Assembly (NCBI RefSeq): GCF_028462495.1
Contig: NZ_JAQOWX010000018.1
Span: 1 to 64,000, forward strand
Reading direction: 5' to 3'
Source: Roseateles_E sp005503085
Lineage (GTDB): Bacteria; Pseudomonadota; Gammaproteobacteria; Burkholderiales; Burkholderiaceae_C
Length of the DNA: 64,000 nt
The position numbers and the translations under genes were made by a program. Under the pieces are notes generated by a model, which was not told the origin of the DNA, ran no database searches, and was given only the letters and a program-made list of their open reading frames with translations. This document shows, piece after piece, positions 25,891-34,753 of the stretch. Each line of letters begins with the position of its first letter. Positions within the stretch are counted from its first letter, which is position 1.

Positions 25891-26808
25891 ATGACCACAC
25901 CTACCGCACTGGCTGTTCGTGACCCCTGGGCTCTGCTGCCCTCGCTGGGCAATCTGGATGCCTACATCACGGCCGTGAACCGCCTGCCGATGCTGACCCC
26001 GGAGGAGGAGCTGTCCTTCTCGCGTCGCCTGCGCGAGCACGGCGATCTGGAGTCCGCCGGCCGCCTGGTGCTGTCGCATCTGCGTCTGGTCGTGTCGATC
26101 TCGCGCCAATACGTCGGCTATGGCCTGCCGCAAGGCGACCTGATCCAGGAAGGCAATGTCGGCCTGATGAAGGCGGTCAAGCGCTACGACCCCGAGCAGG
26201 GCGTGCGCCTGGTCAGCTATGCCATGCACTGGATCAAGGCCGAGATCCACGAGTACATCCTGAAGAATTGGCGCATGGTCAAGGTCGCGACGACCAAGGC
26301 CCAGCGCAAGCTGTTCTTCAATCTGCGCTCGATGAAGCACAGCCTGAAGGAAGACGCGGCCGAGGGCCAGACGCACCGCAATACGCTGACCGAGGCTGAG
26401 CTTGAGCATGTTGCGCGCGAGCTCAACGTCAAGCGCGAGGAAGTGCTGGAGATGGAGACGCGCCTGTCGGGCGGCGATGTGGCCCTGGAGCCGCAGACCG
26501 ACGACGACGGTGAGAGCTTTGCGCCGATCGCCTATCTGGCCGACGACAGCCAGGAGCCGACCCGGGTGCTGGAAGCCCAGGCGCGCGACGACCTGGCAGG
26601 CAATGGCATCAGCCGCGCGCTGGCAGTGCTAGATGACCGCAGCCGCCGCATCGTCGAGGAGCGCTGGCTCAAGGTCAACGACGACAGCTCGGGCGGCATG
26701 ACCCTGCACGAGCTGGCGGCCGAGTACGGCGTGTCGGCCGAGCGCATCCGCCAGATTGAGGTGGCGGCGATGAAGAAGATGCGCAAGGCGCTGGCCGAGC
26801 CCGCATAA
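25891..26808 (+). CDS. rpoH: RNA polymerase sigma-32 (heat-shock) factor RpoH
   Basis: The 305-residue sigma-70-family protein has region 2 (GLPQGDLIQEGNVGLMKAV, then AMHWIKAEIHEYIL), the RpoH box QRKLFFNLR that distinguishes sigma-32, and a region 4 helix-turn-helix (LHELAAEYGVSAERIRQIE). It directs heat-shock gene transcription. A perfect CIRCE sits before it and a strong hairpin terminator after it, so it is a single-gene unit. Confidence 0.97.
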   Translation: MTTPTALAVRDPWALLPSLGNLDAYITAVNRLPMLTPEEELSFSRRLREHGDLESAGRLVLSHLRLVVSISRQYVGYGLPQGDLIQEGNVGLMKAVKRYDPEQGVRLVSYAMHWIKAEIHEYILKNWRMVKVATTKAQRKLFFNLRSMKHSLKEDAAEGQTHRNTLTEAELEHVARELNVKREEVLEMETRLSGGDVALEPQTDDDGESFAPIAYLADDSQEPTRVLEAQARDDLAGNGISRALAVLDDRSRRIVEERWLKVNDDSSGGMTLHELAAEYGVSAERIRQIEVAAMKKMRKALAEPA

Positions 26809-26832
26809 GCGACTTAACCGCCCTATCAAAAG

Positions 26833-26856
26833 GCCCCTGCTCGCAGGGGCTTTCTT
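26833..26856. terminator. Bidirectional terminator between rpoH and the oxidase operon
   Basis: GCCCCTG-CTCG-CAGGGGC forms a seven-pair stem, followed by TTTCTT on the plus side and by TTTT on the minus side (AAAA at 26828-26831). It can end both rpoH and the convergent oxidase/heme A operon. Confidence 0.85.
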
Positions 26857-26859
26857 CAT

Positions 26860-27477
26860 TCAGGCCTTCTCGGCCAGCAGCAGCTTCAGGTCATCGGTCA
26901 GCGCCTGGGCACCGGAACCATAGCGCGAGAACACCCGCACCCGGCCCTGAGCATCGAACAGAAAGCTCGCTGCGGTGTGGTCCATCGTGTAGGAGCCTTC
27001 GGTCTTGCCGGGTACCTTGGCGAAATAGATCTTGAATTCCTTGGCCACCGCCTTGGTCTGCTCCTCGCTGCCACGCAGCGCGACAAAGCTCGGGTCGAAG
27101 CTGGCAAGATAGGCTTTCAGCAGCGCTGCGGTATCGCGCTCCGGATCGACCGTGACAAAGATGCCCTGCACCCGGTCGCCGTCCGGGCCCAGCGCCTTCT
27201 TGACCTGGGCCAGCTCGGCCATCGTGGTCGGGCAGACATCGGGGCACTGCGTGAAGCCGAAGAACACCACCAGCACCTTGCCCTTGAAATCGCCCAGCGT
27301 GCGGGGCTGGCCGTCCTGGTCGCTCAGATTGAGCTGGCGGGCATATTCGGCACCGGTCAGGTCCACGCCCTTGAAGGCCGGCTTGGCGGTGTTGCCGAAG
27401 CCGAGCTGGTCGCAGCCGGCCAGCAGCAGGGATGAGGAGACGGCGGCGAGACCGAGCAGGAGGTGGCGTTTGTTCAT
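26860..27477 (-). CDS. SCO1/SenC copper chaperone lipoprotein
   Basis: The 205-residue protein has a lipoprotein signal (LLLAGC), then a thioredoxin-like SCO domain with the copper-binding CPDVC motif and the conserved His in MDHTAASF. SCO proteins deliver copper to, or reduce, the CuA site of cytochrome oxidase subunit II. It is the last gene of the oxidase operon, and its ATG overlaps the ctaB stop as ATGA order in the reverse sense (27474-27477). Confidence 0.93.
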   Translation of the reverse strand: MNKRHLLLGLAAVSSSLLLAGCDQLGFGNTAKPAFKGVDLTGAEYARQLNLSDQDGQPRTLGDFKGKVLVVFFGFTQCPDVCPTTMAELAQVKKALGPDGDRVQGIFVTVDPERDTAALLKAYLASFDPSFVALRGSEEQTKAVAKEFKIYFAKVPGKTEGSYTMDHTAASFLFDAQGRVRVFSRYGSGAQALTDDLKLLLAEKA

Positions 27478-28385
27478 GACAGCAGGGGCATCAGGTAATG
27501 GTCCAGCAGGAGCGCTGCGAACAGCAGCGACAAATGCCAGATCGAGAAGCGGAAGGTGGCACGCGCCAGCTCGTCCGAGTAGTGGCGCCAGAGTTTCCAA
27601 GCATAGCCACAGAATCCCAGGCCCAGCACGACGGCCGCCACCAGATAGATCCAGCCGCTCATGCCGGTCAGAAAGGGCAGCAGGGTCGCGGCCAGCAGGA
27701 TCCAGGTGTAGAGCACCACCTGCAGCTTGGTGTAGTCGGCGCCATGGGTGACCGGCAGCATCGGCAGGCCGGCTTTCGCATAGTCCTCGGCGCGGTACAG
27801 GGCCAAGGCCCAGAAATGCGGCGGGGTCCACAGAAAGATGATCAGGCACAGCATCAGCGCCTCGGGACCGACCTCGCCGCGCAGCGCCGCCCAGCCCAGC
27901 ACCGGCGGCATCGCGCCCGAGGCGCCGCCGATCACAATGTTCTGCGGCGTCGCCGGCTTCAGGATCACCGTGTAGATCACCGCGTAGCCGACAAAGGTCG
28001 CGAAGGTCAGCCACATCGTCAGCGGGTTGACCCAGAACCACAGGATGGCCGAGCCCAGCGCGCACAGCACGGCCGAGAACGTCAGCGTCTGCGCCCGGCT
28101 CAGCTGTCCCTTGGCGGTGGCGCGCCAGGCGGTGCGCTTCATCTTGGCGTCGATCTGCTCCTCGATCAGGCAGTTGAAGGCGGCCGCCGCGCCGGCCACC
28201 AGCCAGATGCCGGCGGTGGCCGCCAGCATCACGCCCCATTGGGCGCTGCTGGGCATGCCGGGCACGGCCAGGGCCATGCCGATGACGGCGCAGAACACGA
28301 TCAGCTGCACGACGCGGGGCTTGGTCAGCTGATAGAACTGCTGGAAGCGCGAGGCCGGCAGCGCGGTAGAGGAGGCTTGGGTCAT
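27474..28385 (-). CDS. ctaB: Protoheme IX farnesyltransferase (heme O synthase)
   Basis: The 303-residue UbiA-family integral membrane prenyltransferase has about eight or nine hydrophobic helices. The prenyl-diphosphate-binding loop NCLIEEQIDAKMKRT lies near residues 71-85, with a second conserved loop in WTPPHFWALALYRAEDY. It converts heme B to heme O. Its ATG overlaps the ctaA stop, consistent with coupled heme A synthesis. Confidence 0.95.
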   Translation of the reverse strand: MTQASSTALPASRFQQFYQLTKPRVVQLIVFCAVIGMALAVPGMPSSAQWGVMLAATAGIWLVAGAAAAFNCLIEEQIDAKMKRTAWRATAKGQLSRAQTLTFSAVLCALGSAILWFWVNPLTMWLTFATFVGYAVIYTVILKPATPQNIVIGGASGAMPPVLGWAALRGEVGPEALMLCLIIFLWTPPHFWALALYRAEDYAKAGLPMLPVTHGADYTKLQVVLYTWILLAATLLPFLTGMSGWIYLVAAVVLGLGFCGYAWKLWRHYSDELARATFRFSIWHLSLLFAALLLDHYLMPLLS

Positions 28386-29488
28386 GGCGAGGGTCGGGCC
28401 GCCTGAGACAGGCGTGCCAGCATAAAACTCAGCAGTGTCAACAAGGCGGCCGCGCCGCCGGTATGGGCCAGGGCCGCGACGATGGGCCAGTCCAGCACCA
28501 CATTCGACAGCCCGCTGATCAGCTGCCAGACGGCAACCAGGAGCAGGCGGCGCGACCAGCGGCGTGCATCGGCGGAACCACCATGCCACAAGCGCCAGGC
28601 CAGCAGGCCCAGCACCACGAAGACGATCAGCGCACCAATGCGATGAACCATGTGGATGGCAGTCAGGGCAGCAAAGGGCAGCCAGGCGCCATCAGCCCCG
28701 ACACCGAGCTCGCGCCACAGCGTGAAGCCCTGCCCGAAGTCCATCGCCGGCCACCACTGGCCGGCATGGCATTGTGGGAAGGCGTCGCAAGCCAGCACCG
28801 CGTAATTGGTGCTGACCCAGCCGCCCAGCGCCACCTGGGCGATGGACAGTGCCAGCAGCAGCCAGGCCGCGCGCCGCAGGCCGGCGCTCAGCAGCAGCGG
28901 CTTGTGCTGATAGCCCTGGGCCTGCCAGGCCAGCAGCATCAGCAAGCCCATGCCGCCCAGCAGATGCAGGGTCACGATCGCCGGGAACAGCTTCATCGTC
29001 ACGGTCAGCGCGCCGAACGCGCCCTGCATGCAGACCCAGACCAGGGTCAGAGTGGCCCACCAGGGCGAGACCTGCAAGTTCTTGGCTCGCCAGCTCATGA
29101 TGCACAGCACCAGGATCAGGAAGCCGACGCCGCTGGCCAGATAGCGGTGGATCATCTCGACCCAGGCCTTGCCGTGCGTGACCGGGCCGGTCGGCATCGC
29201 GGTCTGCGCCGCATGGATCTCGTCCTTGGCGCCCAGGGGGCTGGCGCTGCCATAGCAGCCCGGCCAATCGGGGCAGCCCAGGCCCGAATCGCTCAGGCGC
29301 GTGAAGGCGCCGAAGATGACCAGGTCAAAGGTCAGGAACAGGGTCAGCAGGGTCAGCGCACGCAGGCGCTGCTGCGGCGTCGCGCCCTTGGAGCGCAGCG
29401 CCAGCCACAGCAGCGGGCCCGCGCCCAGCAGGGCACCGGCCAGCAGCAGCTGCCATAGCGGCGACAGATCGATAAGCTCGGTCCCCAT
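28382..29488 (-). CDS. ctaA: Heme A synthase (COX15/CtaA)
   Basis: The 368-residue protein has eight transmembrane helices. GAFTRLSDSGLGCPDWPGC marks the COX15/CtaA family, and conserved heme-ligand histidines lie in EMIHRY, VTLHLLGG, IHMVHR and LAHTGG. It oxidises heme O to heme A for the aa3 oxidase. Start ATG 29488 overlaps the upstream stop by ATGA. Confidence 0.95.
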   Translation of the reverse strand: MGTELIDLSPLWQLLLAGALLGAGPLLWLALRSKGATPQQRLRALTLLTLFLTFDLVIFGAFTRLSDSGLGCPDWPGCYGSASPLGAKDEIHAAQTAMPTGPVTHGKAWVEMIHRYLASGVGFLILVLCIMSWRAKNLQVSPWWATLTLVWVCMQGAFGALTVTMKLFPAIVTLHLLGGMGLLMLLAWQAQGYQHKPLLLSAGLRRAAWLLLALSIAQVALGGWVSTNYAVLACDAFPQCHAGQWWPAMDFGQGFTLWRELGVGADGAWLPFAALTAIHMVHRIGALIVFVVLGLLAWRLWHGGSADARRWSRRLLLVAVWQLISGLSNVVLDWPIVAALAHTGGAAALLTLLSFMLARLSQAARPSP

Positions 29489-30132
29489 CAGCGCCCCGGC
29501 TTGTCCCAGCTTGCGTTGGCCTTCAGCACGCGGTTCAGATCGTTCTTGAGCTTGCCGGGCACGGGATCGACCGGCGATCGCAGCATCCAGCGACCCATCG
29601 GGTCGATCAGATAGAAGTGATCCTGCAAGACCTGACCCTGGGCCGGCTCGAGCCAGGCCTGCAGCTGCTCGCGCGGCGCGCGCAGCACGGTCACCGGCAC
29701 GCCGGCCGCCAGGGCCTGCTGCAGCTCGGGGCGCAGCGGCGCGCCATCGGGAATCAGCAGCAGCTTGTCGACCTTGTCGCGCTCCTTGCCCAGCATCTCG
29801 CGCAGCTGGCGCTGCATATAGAGGCGGTCCTCGCAGGCCTTGGCGCAGTTCGAGTCCTGCACCAGGGTCAGCAGCCACTGCCCCTTCAGCGACTCGGCCG
29901 CCACCGGCCGCCCCGCCAGATCGCGCAGCGCCAGCGCGGCCGGCAGTTCCACCGTCGGCTCGATCAGATCGCCGTAGGGCTTGCCACTGAGCTTGAGCAC
30001 ATAGAAGCTGAAGTAGGACGCGATCACCGGCGCCGCGCAGGCCAGCACCACCAGCAGCATGCTCAGCCGGCCGGCGCGGGTGCGCTGCTGGGCGGCCATC
30101 GCGCCCGGGTCGGGCAGGCTGTGCACGCTCAT
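29488..30132 (-). CDS. Membrane-anchored SCO-like thioredoxin-fold protein
   Basis: The 214-residue protein has one N-terminal membrane anchor (about 25-45) and a periplasmic domain. A CxxxC motif (CAKAC) sits at the same point after a strand as in SCO1, and a DH pair in LQDHFYLIDP may match the SCO copper-ligand His. This suggests a second, divergent copper chaperone or thiol reductant for oxidase assembly. Such proteins are usually annotated as hypothetical in these operons. It lies between SURF1 and ctaA. Confidence 0.65.
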   Translation of the reverse strand: MSVHSLPDPGAMAAQQRTRAGRLSMLLVVLACAAPVIASYFSFYVLKLSGKPYGDLIEPTVELPAALALRDLAGRPVAAESLKGQWLLTLVQDSNCAKACEDRLYMQRQLREMLGKERDKVDKLLLIPDGAPLRPELQQALAAGVPVTVLRAPREQLQAWLEPAQGQVLQDHFYLIDPMGRWMLRSPVDPVPGKLKNDLNRVLKANASWDKPGR

Positions 30133-30148
30133 CGACAGGGGCTCGCTG

Positions 30149-30871
30149 TCAGGGCGAGCGGAGGCGGGGGCGGACGAGTTGGAACCAGACATAAAGACCC
30201 AGGAACAGCGCAGCGAGCGCAAACCATTGAAAGGCGTAACCGTAGTGCTTTTGCAGGCCGGCCTGCGGCACCGGCCAGTCGCGCAGCAGGCCGTCATCGG
30301 CCGCATCGACCTGCTGGATGACCGTCAGCGGCAGCAGCGGCCGGCCGATCTCCTGCGCATAGGCAGCGGAGCTCAGATTTTGCCGGATCGCGCCGCTGGC
30401 CGGCGCCGGCAGCTCAAAGGCCCTCGATGGCGATGCCGCCAGGCGCCCGCTCACCTCGACCGGATCGGCGCTGCTGCGCAACGCCGGCACCTGCGCGAGC
30501 TGCCGCTCGTCGCGCGCCACCCAGCCGCGCTGCACCAGCACGGCCTCGGCCCGGTTCTCCAGCTGCAAGGGCGTCAGCACATAAAAGCCGACCCGGCCAT
30601 TCATGGGCCGGTTGTCGAGGAATACCGTCCGGTCGGCCAGCCAGCGCCCGCGCAGCAACACCCGGCGATGCAGCTGGCCCTCGGCCTGAGCCGGCGCAAC
30701 GGCCAGCTCGGCCGCGCCCAGCGGCGGCAGCGCACCGCGCTGATCGAGCGCGGCTTGCAAGGCGCGTTTCTGCGCCGCCCGGTCCAGCTGCCAGAAACCC
30801 AGGCGCGCGGCCAGGCCCACGGCCAGCATGGCGGCCAGCAGCACGACCCAGCGGCGGCCGGCCGCCGTCAT
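30149..30871 (-). CDS. SURF1 family cytochrome oxidase biogenesis protein
   Basis: The 240-residue protein has transmembrane helices at both ends (about 8-27 and 213-232) around a periplasmic domain with SURF1 signatures: LGFWQLDRAAQKR, FLDNRPMNGRVGFYVLTPL, VQRGWVARDER, and C-terminal HYGYAFQWFALA. SURF1 helps insert heme A into subunit I. It starts upstream of, and in the same direction as, the SCO-like gene. Confidence 0.93.
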   Translation of the reverse strand: MTAAGRRWVVLLAAMLAVGLAARLGFWQLDRAAQKRALQAALDQRGALPPLGAAELAVAPAQAEGQLHRRVLLRGRWLADRTVFLDNRPMNGRVGFYVLTPLQLENRAEAVLVQRGWVARDERQLAQVPALRSSADPVEVSGRLAASPSRAFELPAPASGAIRQNLSSAAYAQEIGRPLLPLTVIQQVDAADDGLLRDWPVPQAGLQKHYGYAFQWFALAALFLGLYVWFQLVRPRLRSP

Positions 30872-30913
30872 GGCCTCCCCCCGCTGGACAGCCCGGTGGA
30901 ATAATCAGCAGCC

Positions 30914-31126
30914 ATGAAAACCGTTTTTCTGCTCGCCTTCATCGGCATCCTCGGCGCGCTGGCCGCTGCCGGCCTCTTCATGCTGCGCAATAGCGGAGGC
31001 AAACCGCGCGGGATGGCACGCGCGCTGGCCGTGCGGGTCGGCGTGTCGGTGGCGCTGTTCCTGTTCATTCTGCTGAGCTACTACATGGGCTGGATTCAAC
31101 CGACCGGGGTGCCGCTGGCGCGCTGA
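30914..31126 (+). CDS. Twin-transmembrane small protein (DUF2909-like)
   Basis: The 70-residue protein has two hydrophobic helices (about 5-24 and 41-60) separated by a basic loop (RNSGGKPRGMAR). Such twin-transmembrane proteins are commonly found beside oxidase genes in betaproteobacteria. This one is encoded on the strand opposite to the rest of the operon, between SURF1 and subunit III. Its function is unknown. Confidence 0.75.
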   Translation: MKTVFLLAFIGILGALAAAGLFMLRNSGGKPRGMARALAVRVGVSVALFLFILLSYYMGWIQPTGVPLAR

Positions 31127-31151
31127 CGAACACGCCAGCAAGCAATGAAAA

Positions 31152-31178
31152 AGCGCCGCTGCTAGCGGCGCTTTCATT
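31152..31178. terminator. Bidirectional hairpin terminator
   Basis: AGCGCCGCT-GCT-AGCGGCGCT forms a nine-pair stem, flanked by T-rich tails on both strands (TTTCATTT on plus, TTTTTCATT on minus). It separates the small plus-strand gene from subunit III and may also cut transcription between the subunit genes and the downstream assembly genes. Confidence 0.85.
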
Positions 31179-31201
31179 TCAGCGCGAGGCCGCGCCCATC
31201 A

Positions 31202-32086
31202 TCACATCCAGTAGACGACGACGTACAGGCCCAGCCACACGACGTCGACAAAGTGCCAGTACCAGGCCGCGCCCTCGAAACCGAAATGGCGGTCCTTGGT
31301 GAAGTGGCCCTTGTGCAGGCGCAGCGTGATGAACAGCAGCATCAGCATGCCCACGAACACATGGAAGCCGTGGAATCCGGTCAGCATGAAGAAGGTCGAG
31401 CCGAACACGCCGGAGCTGAGCTTGAGGTTCAGGTCGCGGTAGGCATGCATGTACTCGTAGCCCTGCACGAACAGGAAGACGATGCCCAGCAGCACGGTGG
31501 CCCACATGAAGGCGATGGTCTTGCCGCGCTTGCCGTCCAGCATCGCGTGGTGGGCGATCGTCAGCGTCACGCCCGAGGTCAGCAGCAAGGCGGTGTTGAT
31601 GGTCGGCAGCGGCCAGGGGCCCATGGTCTGGAAGGGCTCGACGATGCCGGCCGGCGAGGCCGTCATGCCTGCCGCGACGCTGGGCCACAGGGCCTTGAAG
31701 TCAGGCCACAGCAGCGCATTCTCCAGGCTGCCCAGGCTGGGCACCGACTGGATGCGGGCCCAGTACAGCGCGCCGAAGAAGGCGGCGAAGAACATCACTT
31801 CGGAGAAGATGAACCAGCCCATGCTCCAGCGGAAGGAGACATCGATGCGGTCGCTGTAGAGGCCGCTCTCGCTCTCGCGGATCGCGTCGCCGAACCACTG
31901 CGTCAGCACCACGGCCCACCACAGCAGGCCGAAGCCCAGCGAGTAGGCACCCCAGTCATGCCCGTTGATCCACTGGCCCGCGCCCAGGATCACGAAGAAC
32001 AAGCCGATGGCTGCCATGACCGGATGCCGCGAGGGGCCGGGCACAAAGTAGTAGGGGGTCTTCCCCGCCGTGGTCGCTGCCGACAT
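31202..32086 (-). CDS. ctaE: Cytochrome c oxidase subunit III
   Basis: The 294-residue membrane protein has seven hydrophobic helices and the family signatures WSMGWFIFSEVMFFAAFFGA and GFHGFHVFVG, plus a C-terminal WYWHFVDVVW. GAGGAG lies before ATG 32086. It is part of the aa3-type terminal oxidase. Confidence 0.96.
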   Translation of the reverse strand: MSAATTAGKTPYYFVPGPSRHPVMAAIGLFFVILGAGQWINGHDWGAYSLGFGLLWWAVVLTQWFGDAIRESESGLYSDRIDVSFRWSMGWFIFSEVMFFAAFFGALYWARIQSVPSLGSLENALLWPDFKALWPSVAAGMTASPAGIVEPFQTMGPWPLPTINTALLLTSGVTLTIAHHAMLDGKRGKTIAFMWATVLLGIVFLFVQGYEYMHAYRDLNLKLSSGVFGSTFFMLTGFHGFHVFVGMLMLLFITLRLHKGHFTKDRHFGFEGAAWYWHFVDVVWLGLYVVVYWM

Positions 32087-32129
32087 ATTTTTCTCCTCGA
32101 ACTTAATCTCTGTTCAGTTCCGCTGACTC

Positions 32130-32369
32130 TCAGGCGCCGGCCACACCGCTGCCGATCACCCAGTTGACCAGCAGCACCAGCACCAGCACAAATAGCAGGG
32201 CCCCGATCACCCCGGCGATGATCACATGCACCGGATTGAGCTTGGCCACATCTTTCTCATAGTCGGCGCCGCGCCGCACACCGAAGAAGGCCCAGGCAAT
32301 CGCCTTGACCGTCTGCAGGAACGAGGCCGGCCGCGCCGCCGCTTCTTTCAGATCCTGACCGGCTTTCAC
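32130..32369 (-). CDS. DUF2970 family small membrane protein
   Basis: The 79-residue protein has a conserved SFLQTVKAIAWAFFGVRR segment followed by one transmembrane helix (about 50-72), typical of DUF2970. The start is GTG 32369, which overlaps the ctaG stop (GTGA). The gene regularly sits between ctaG and ctaE in betaproteobacteria, so a role in oxidase assembly is inferred but unproven. Confidence 0.8.
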   Translation of the reverse strand: MKAGQDLKEAAARPASFLQTVKAIAWAFFGVRRGADYEKDVAKLNPVHVIIAGVIGALLFVLVLVLLVNWVIGSGVAGA

Positions 32370-32971
32370 AGCTTGGCCTCCGGCTGCACCAGCGCCTGCT
32401 GCTGCCCCTTGCCCGCCACCTCGAAGAAGGTGTAGGACAGCGTGATGGTCTTGACGTCCTTGGGCAGCTTGGGATCGATCACGAAGGCCACCGGCCATGC
32501 CTTCTTCTCGCCTGGCTGCAGCGTGTACTCGTTGAAGCAGAAGCACTCCAGCTTGTTGAAGTGGGCCGTGGCCTGCTTCGGGGCATAGCTGGGAATCGCC
32601 TGCGCCGACATCGCGCGCGACTGGATGTTCTGGAACTCGTACATCACCGTGGTCAGCTCGCCCGGATGCACCTCCAGATGCCTGACGGCCGGCTTGAAGT
32701 CCCAGGGGCCGCGCGCATTGGCGTCGAACTCGATGGTGATCTTGCGGCTGTAGTCGATCTGGCTGTTCTTGACATCCTCGGCACGCAGCGCGTGCTGACG
32801 CTCCGAGAGCGACAGCACATTGATGCCCAGCGCGGTGCAGATGGCGTTGTAGACCGGCACCAGCGCGTAGCCGAAGCCGAACATCAGCGCCACCACCAGG
32901 CTCAGCTTGCCGACCAGCTGCAGATTGTCTCTGCGCAGCGCGGCGGCGAGCATGTCGAGGCGGCTTTTCAT
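32366..32971 (-). CDS. ctaG: Cytochrome c oxidase assembly protein CtaG/Cox11
   Basis: The 201-residue protein has one N-terminal transmembrane anchor (about 20-40) and a periplasmic Cox11 domain with the copper-binding ECFCF motif, preceded by FNKL and followed by TLQPGE. It delivers copper to CuB of subunit I. Confidence 0.95.
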   Translation of the reverse strand: MKSRLDMLAAALRRDNLQLVGKLSLVVALMFGFGYALVPVYNAICTALGINVLSLSERQHALRAEDVKNSQIDYSRKITIEFDANARGPWDFKPAVRHLEVHPGELTTVMYEFQNIQSRAMSAQAIPSYAPKQATAHFNKLECFCFNEYTLQPGEKKAWPVAFVIDPKLPKDVKTITLSYTFFEVAGKGQQQALVQPEAKL

Positions 32972-32978
32972 GGCGATC

Positions 32979-33092
32979 TCAGGCGCCCAGCATCAGGATC
33001 TTGGCCGTGAAGCCGATGGCGAACATCGCCGCCACCGAGGCCAGAATCAGGGCCAGGCGCAGATTCTTCCTGCGTTGCTCAGGCGAGTTCAT
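32979..33092 (-). CDS. Cytochrome oxidase small assembly protein
   Basis: A 37-residue reading frame starts at ATG 33092 with MNSPEQRRKNLRLALIL, continues as one hydrophobic helix, and stops at TGA 32979. It sits 10 bases after the ctaD stop and 7 before ctaG. Length, sequence pattern and position match the small assembly proteins annotated at this place in betaproteobacterial oxidase operons. Confidence 0.75.
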   Translation of the reverse strand: MNSPEQRRKNLRLALILASVAAMFAIGFTAKILMLGA

Positions 33093-33102
33093 CGGTCAGT
33101 CC

Positions 33103-34725
33103 TCAGCCAATCACCTTGGTGGCGCTGGCATTGAGCTTGGGCGGCTCCTCGAAGGTGTGGAACGGGGCCGGCGACGGCACTTCCCACTCCAGGCCTTCGG
33201 CGGCTTCCCAGGGCTTTTGCGGCGCCTTCTCACCCTTGCCGCGCATCATCGGCAGGACCACGAACAGGAAGAAGTAGACCTGCATGAAGCCGAAGCCGAA
33301 GGCACCGACCGAGGCAATCGCGTTGAAGTCGGCGTACTGCATCGAGTAGTCGGCATAGCGACGCGGCATGCCGGCCAGACCCAGGAAGTGCATCGGGAAG
33401 AAGGTGATATTGAAGGTGATCAGCGAGCCCCAGAAGTGGATCTTGCCGCGGGTCTCCGAATACATCACACCGGTCCACTTCGGACCCCAGTAATAGACGC
33501 CGGCGAACATCGAGAACAGCGAGCCGGCCACCAGCACGTAGTGGAAGTGCGCGACGACGTAGTAGGTGTCCTGCACCTGGATGTCGATCGGCGCCATCGC
33601 CAGGATCAGGCCGGTGAAGCCGCCCATCGTGAACACGAAGATGAAGCCCACGGCCCACAGCATCGGGGTCTCGAAGGTCATCGAACCGCGCCACATCGTG
33701 GCCAGCCAGTTGAAGATCTTCACGCCGGTGGGCACCGCGATCAGCATGGTCGCGTACATGAAGAAGAGCTGGCCCGTCACCGGCATGCCGGTGGCAAACA
33801 TCTGGTGGGCCCAGACGATGAAGGACAGGATCGCGATCGAGGCGGTCGCGTACACCATCGAGGCGTAGCCGAACAGGCGCTTGCGGGCGAAGGCCGGCAC
33901 GATCTGGCTGACGATGCCGAAGGCCGGCAAGATCATGATGTAGACCTCGGGGTGACCGAAGAACCAGAAGATGTGCTGGTACATGATCGGGTCGCCGCCG
34001 CCGGCCGGATTGAAGAAGCTGGTGCCGAAGTGGCGGTCGGTCAGCGTCATCGTGATCGCGCCGGCCAGCACGGGCATCACCGCGATCAGCAGGTAGGCGG
34101 TGATCAGCCAGGTCCAGGCGAACATCGGCATCTTCATCAAGGTCATGCCGGGCGCGCGCATGTTCAGGATGGTGACGATGATGTTGATCGAGCCCATGAT
34201 GGACGAGGCGCCGAGGATGTGCATCGCGAAGATGCCGGCATCCATCGACGGGCCCATCTGCAGCGTCAGCGGCGCATACAGCGTCCAGCCGGCGGCGGGC
34301 GCGCCGCCGGGCATGAAGAAGCTGGCGACCAGCATGATCGCGGCCGGAATCATCAGCCAGAAGCTGAAGTTGTTCATGCGCGCGAAGGCCATGTCCGACG
34401 CGCCGATCTGCAGCGGGATCATCCAGTTCGCGAAGCCGACGAAGGCCGGCATGATGGCGCCGAACACCATGATCAGGCCGTGCATCGTGGTGAACTGGTT
34501 GAACAGCTCGGGGTTCACGAACTGCAGGCCGGGCTGGAACAGCTCGGCACGGATGGCCAGGGCCAGCAGGCCGCCGATCATCAGCATCGTGAACGAGAAC
34601 AGCAGGTACAGGGTCCCGATGTCCTTGTGGTTGGTGGCAAACACCCAGCGCCGCCAGCCCGTCGGGGCATGGTGGTCGTGATGGTCATGAACGTCGTGAC
34701 CGTGATGGTCGAGCACTGCACTCAT
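33103..34725 (-). CDS. ctaD: Cytochrome c oxidase subunit I (aa3 type)
   Basis: The 540-residue protein has twelve transmembrane helices. The CuB/heme a3 site motifs include WFFGHPEVYIMILPAFG with the His-Tyr pair, and HFHYVLVAGSLF contains the heme ligands. The N-terminus is unusually rich in His (about residues 7-19), as often seen in this group. It is the catalytic subunit that reduces O2 and pumps protons. Confidence 0.97.
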   Translation of the reverse strand: MSAVLDHHGHDVHDHHDHHAPTGWRRWVFATNHKDIGTLYLLFSFTMLMIGGLLALAIRAELFQPGLQFVNPELFNQFTTMHGLIMVFGAIMPAFVGFANWMIPLQIGASDMAFARMNNFSFWLMIPAAIMLVASFFMPGGAPAAGWTLYAPLTLQMGPSMDAGIFAMHILGASSIMGSINIIVTILNMRAPGMTLMKMPMFAWTWLITAYLLIAVMPVLAGAITMTLTDRHFGTSFFNPAGGGDPIMYQHIFWFFGHPEVYIMILPAFGIVSQIVPAFARKRLFGYASMVYATASIAILSFIVWAHQMFATGMPVTGQLFFMYATMLIAVPTGVKIFNWLATMWRGSMTFETPMLWAVGFIFVFTMGGFTGLILAMAPIDIQVQDTYYVVAHFHYVLVAGSLFSMFAGVYYWGPKWTGVMYSETRGKIHFWGSLITFNITFFPMHFLGLAGMPRRYADYSMQYADFNAIASVGAFGFGFMQVYFFLFVVLPMMRGKGEKAPQKPWEAAEGLEWEVPSPAPFHTFEEPPKLNASATKVIG

Positions 34726-34753
34726 CTTGCTTTCCTTTTTTCGACGTCCGGGC

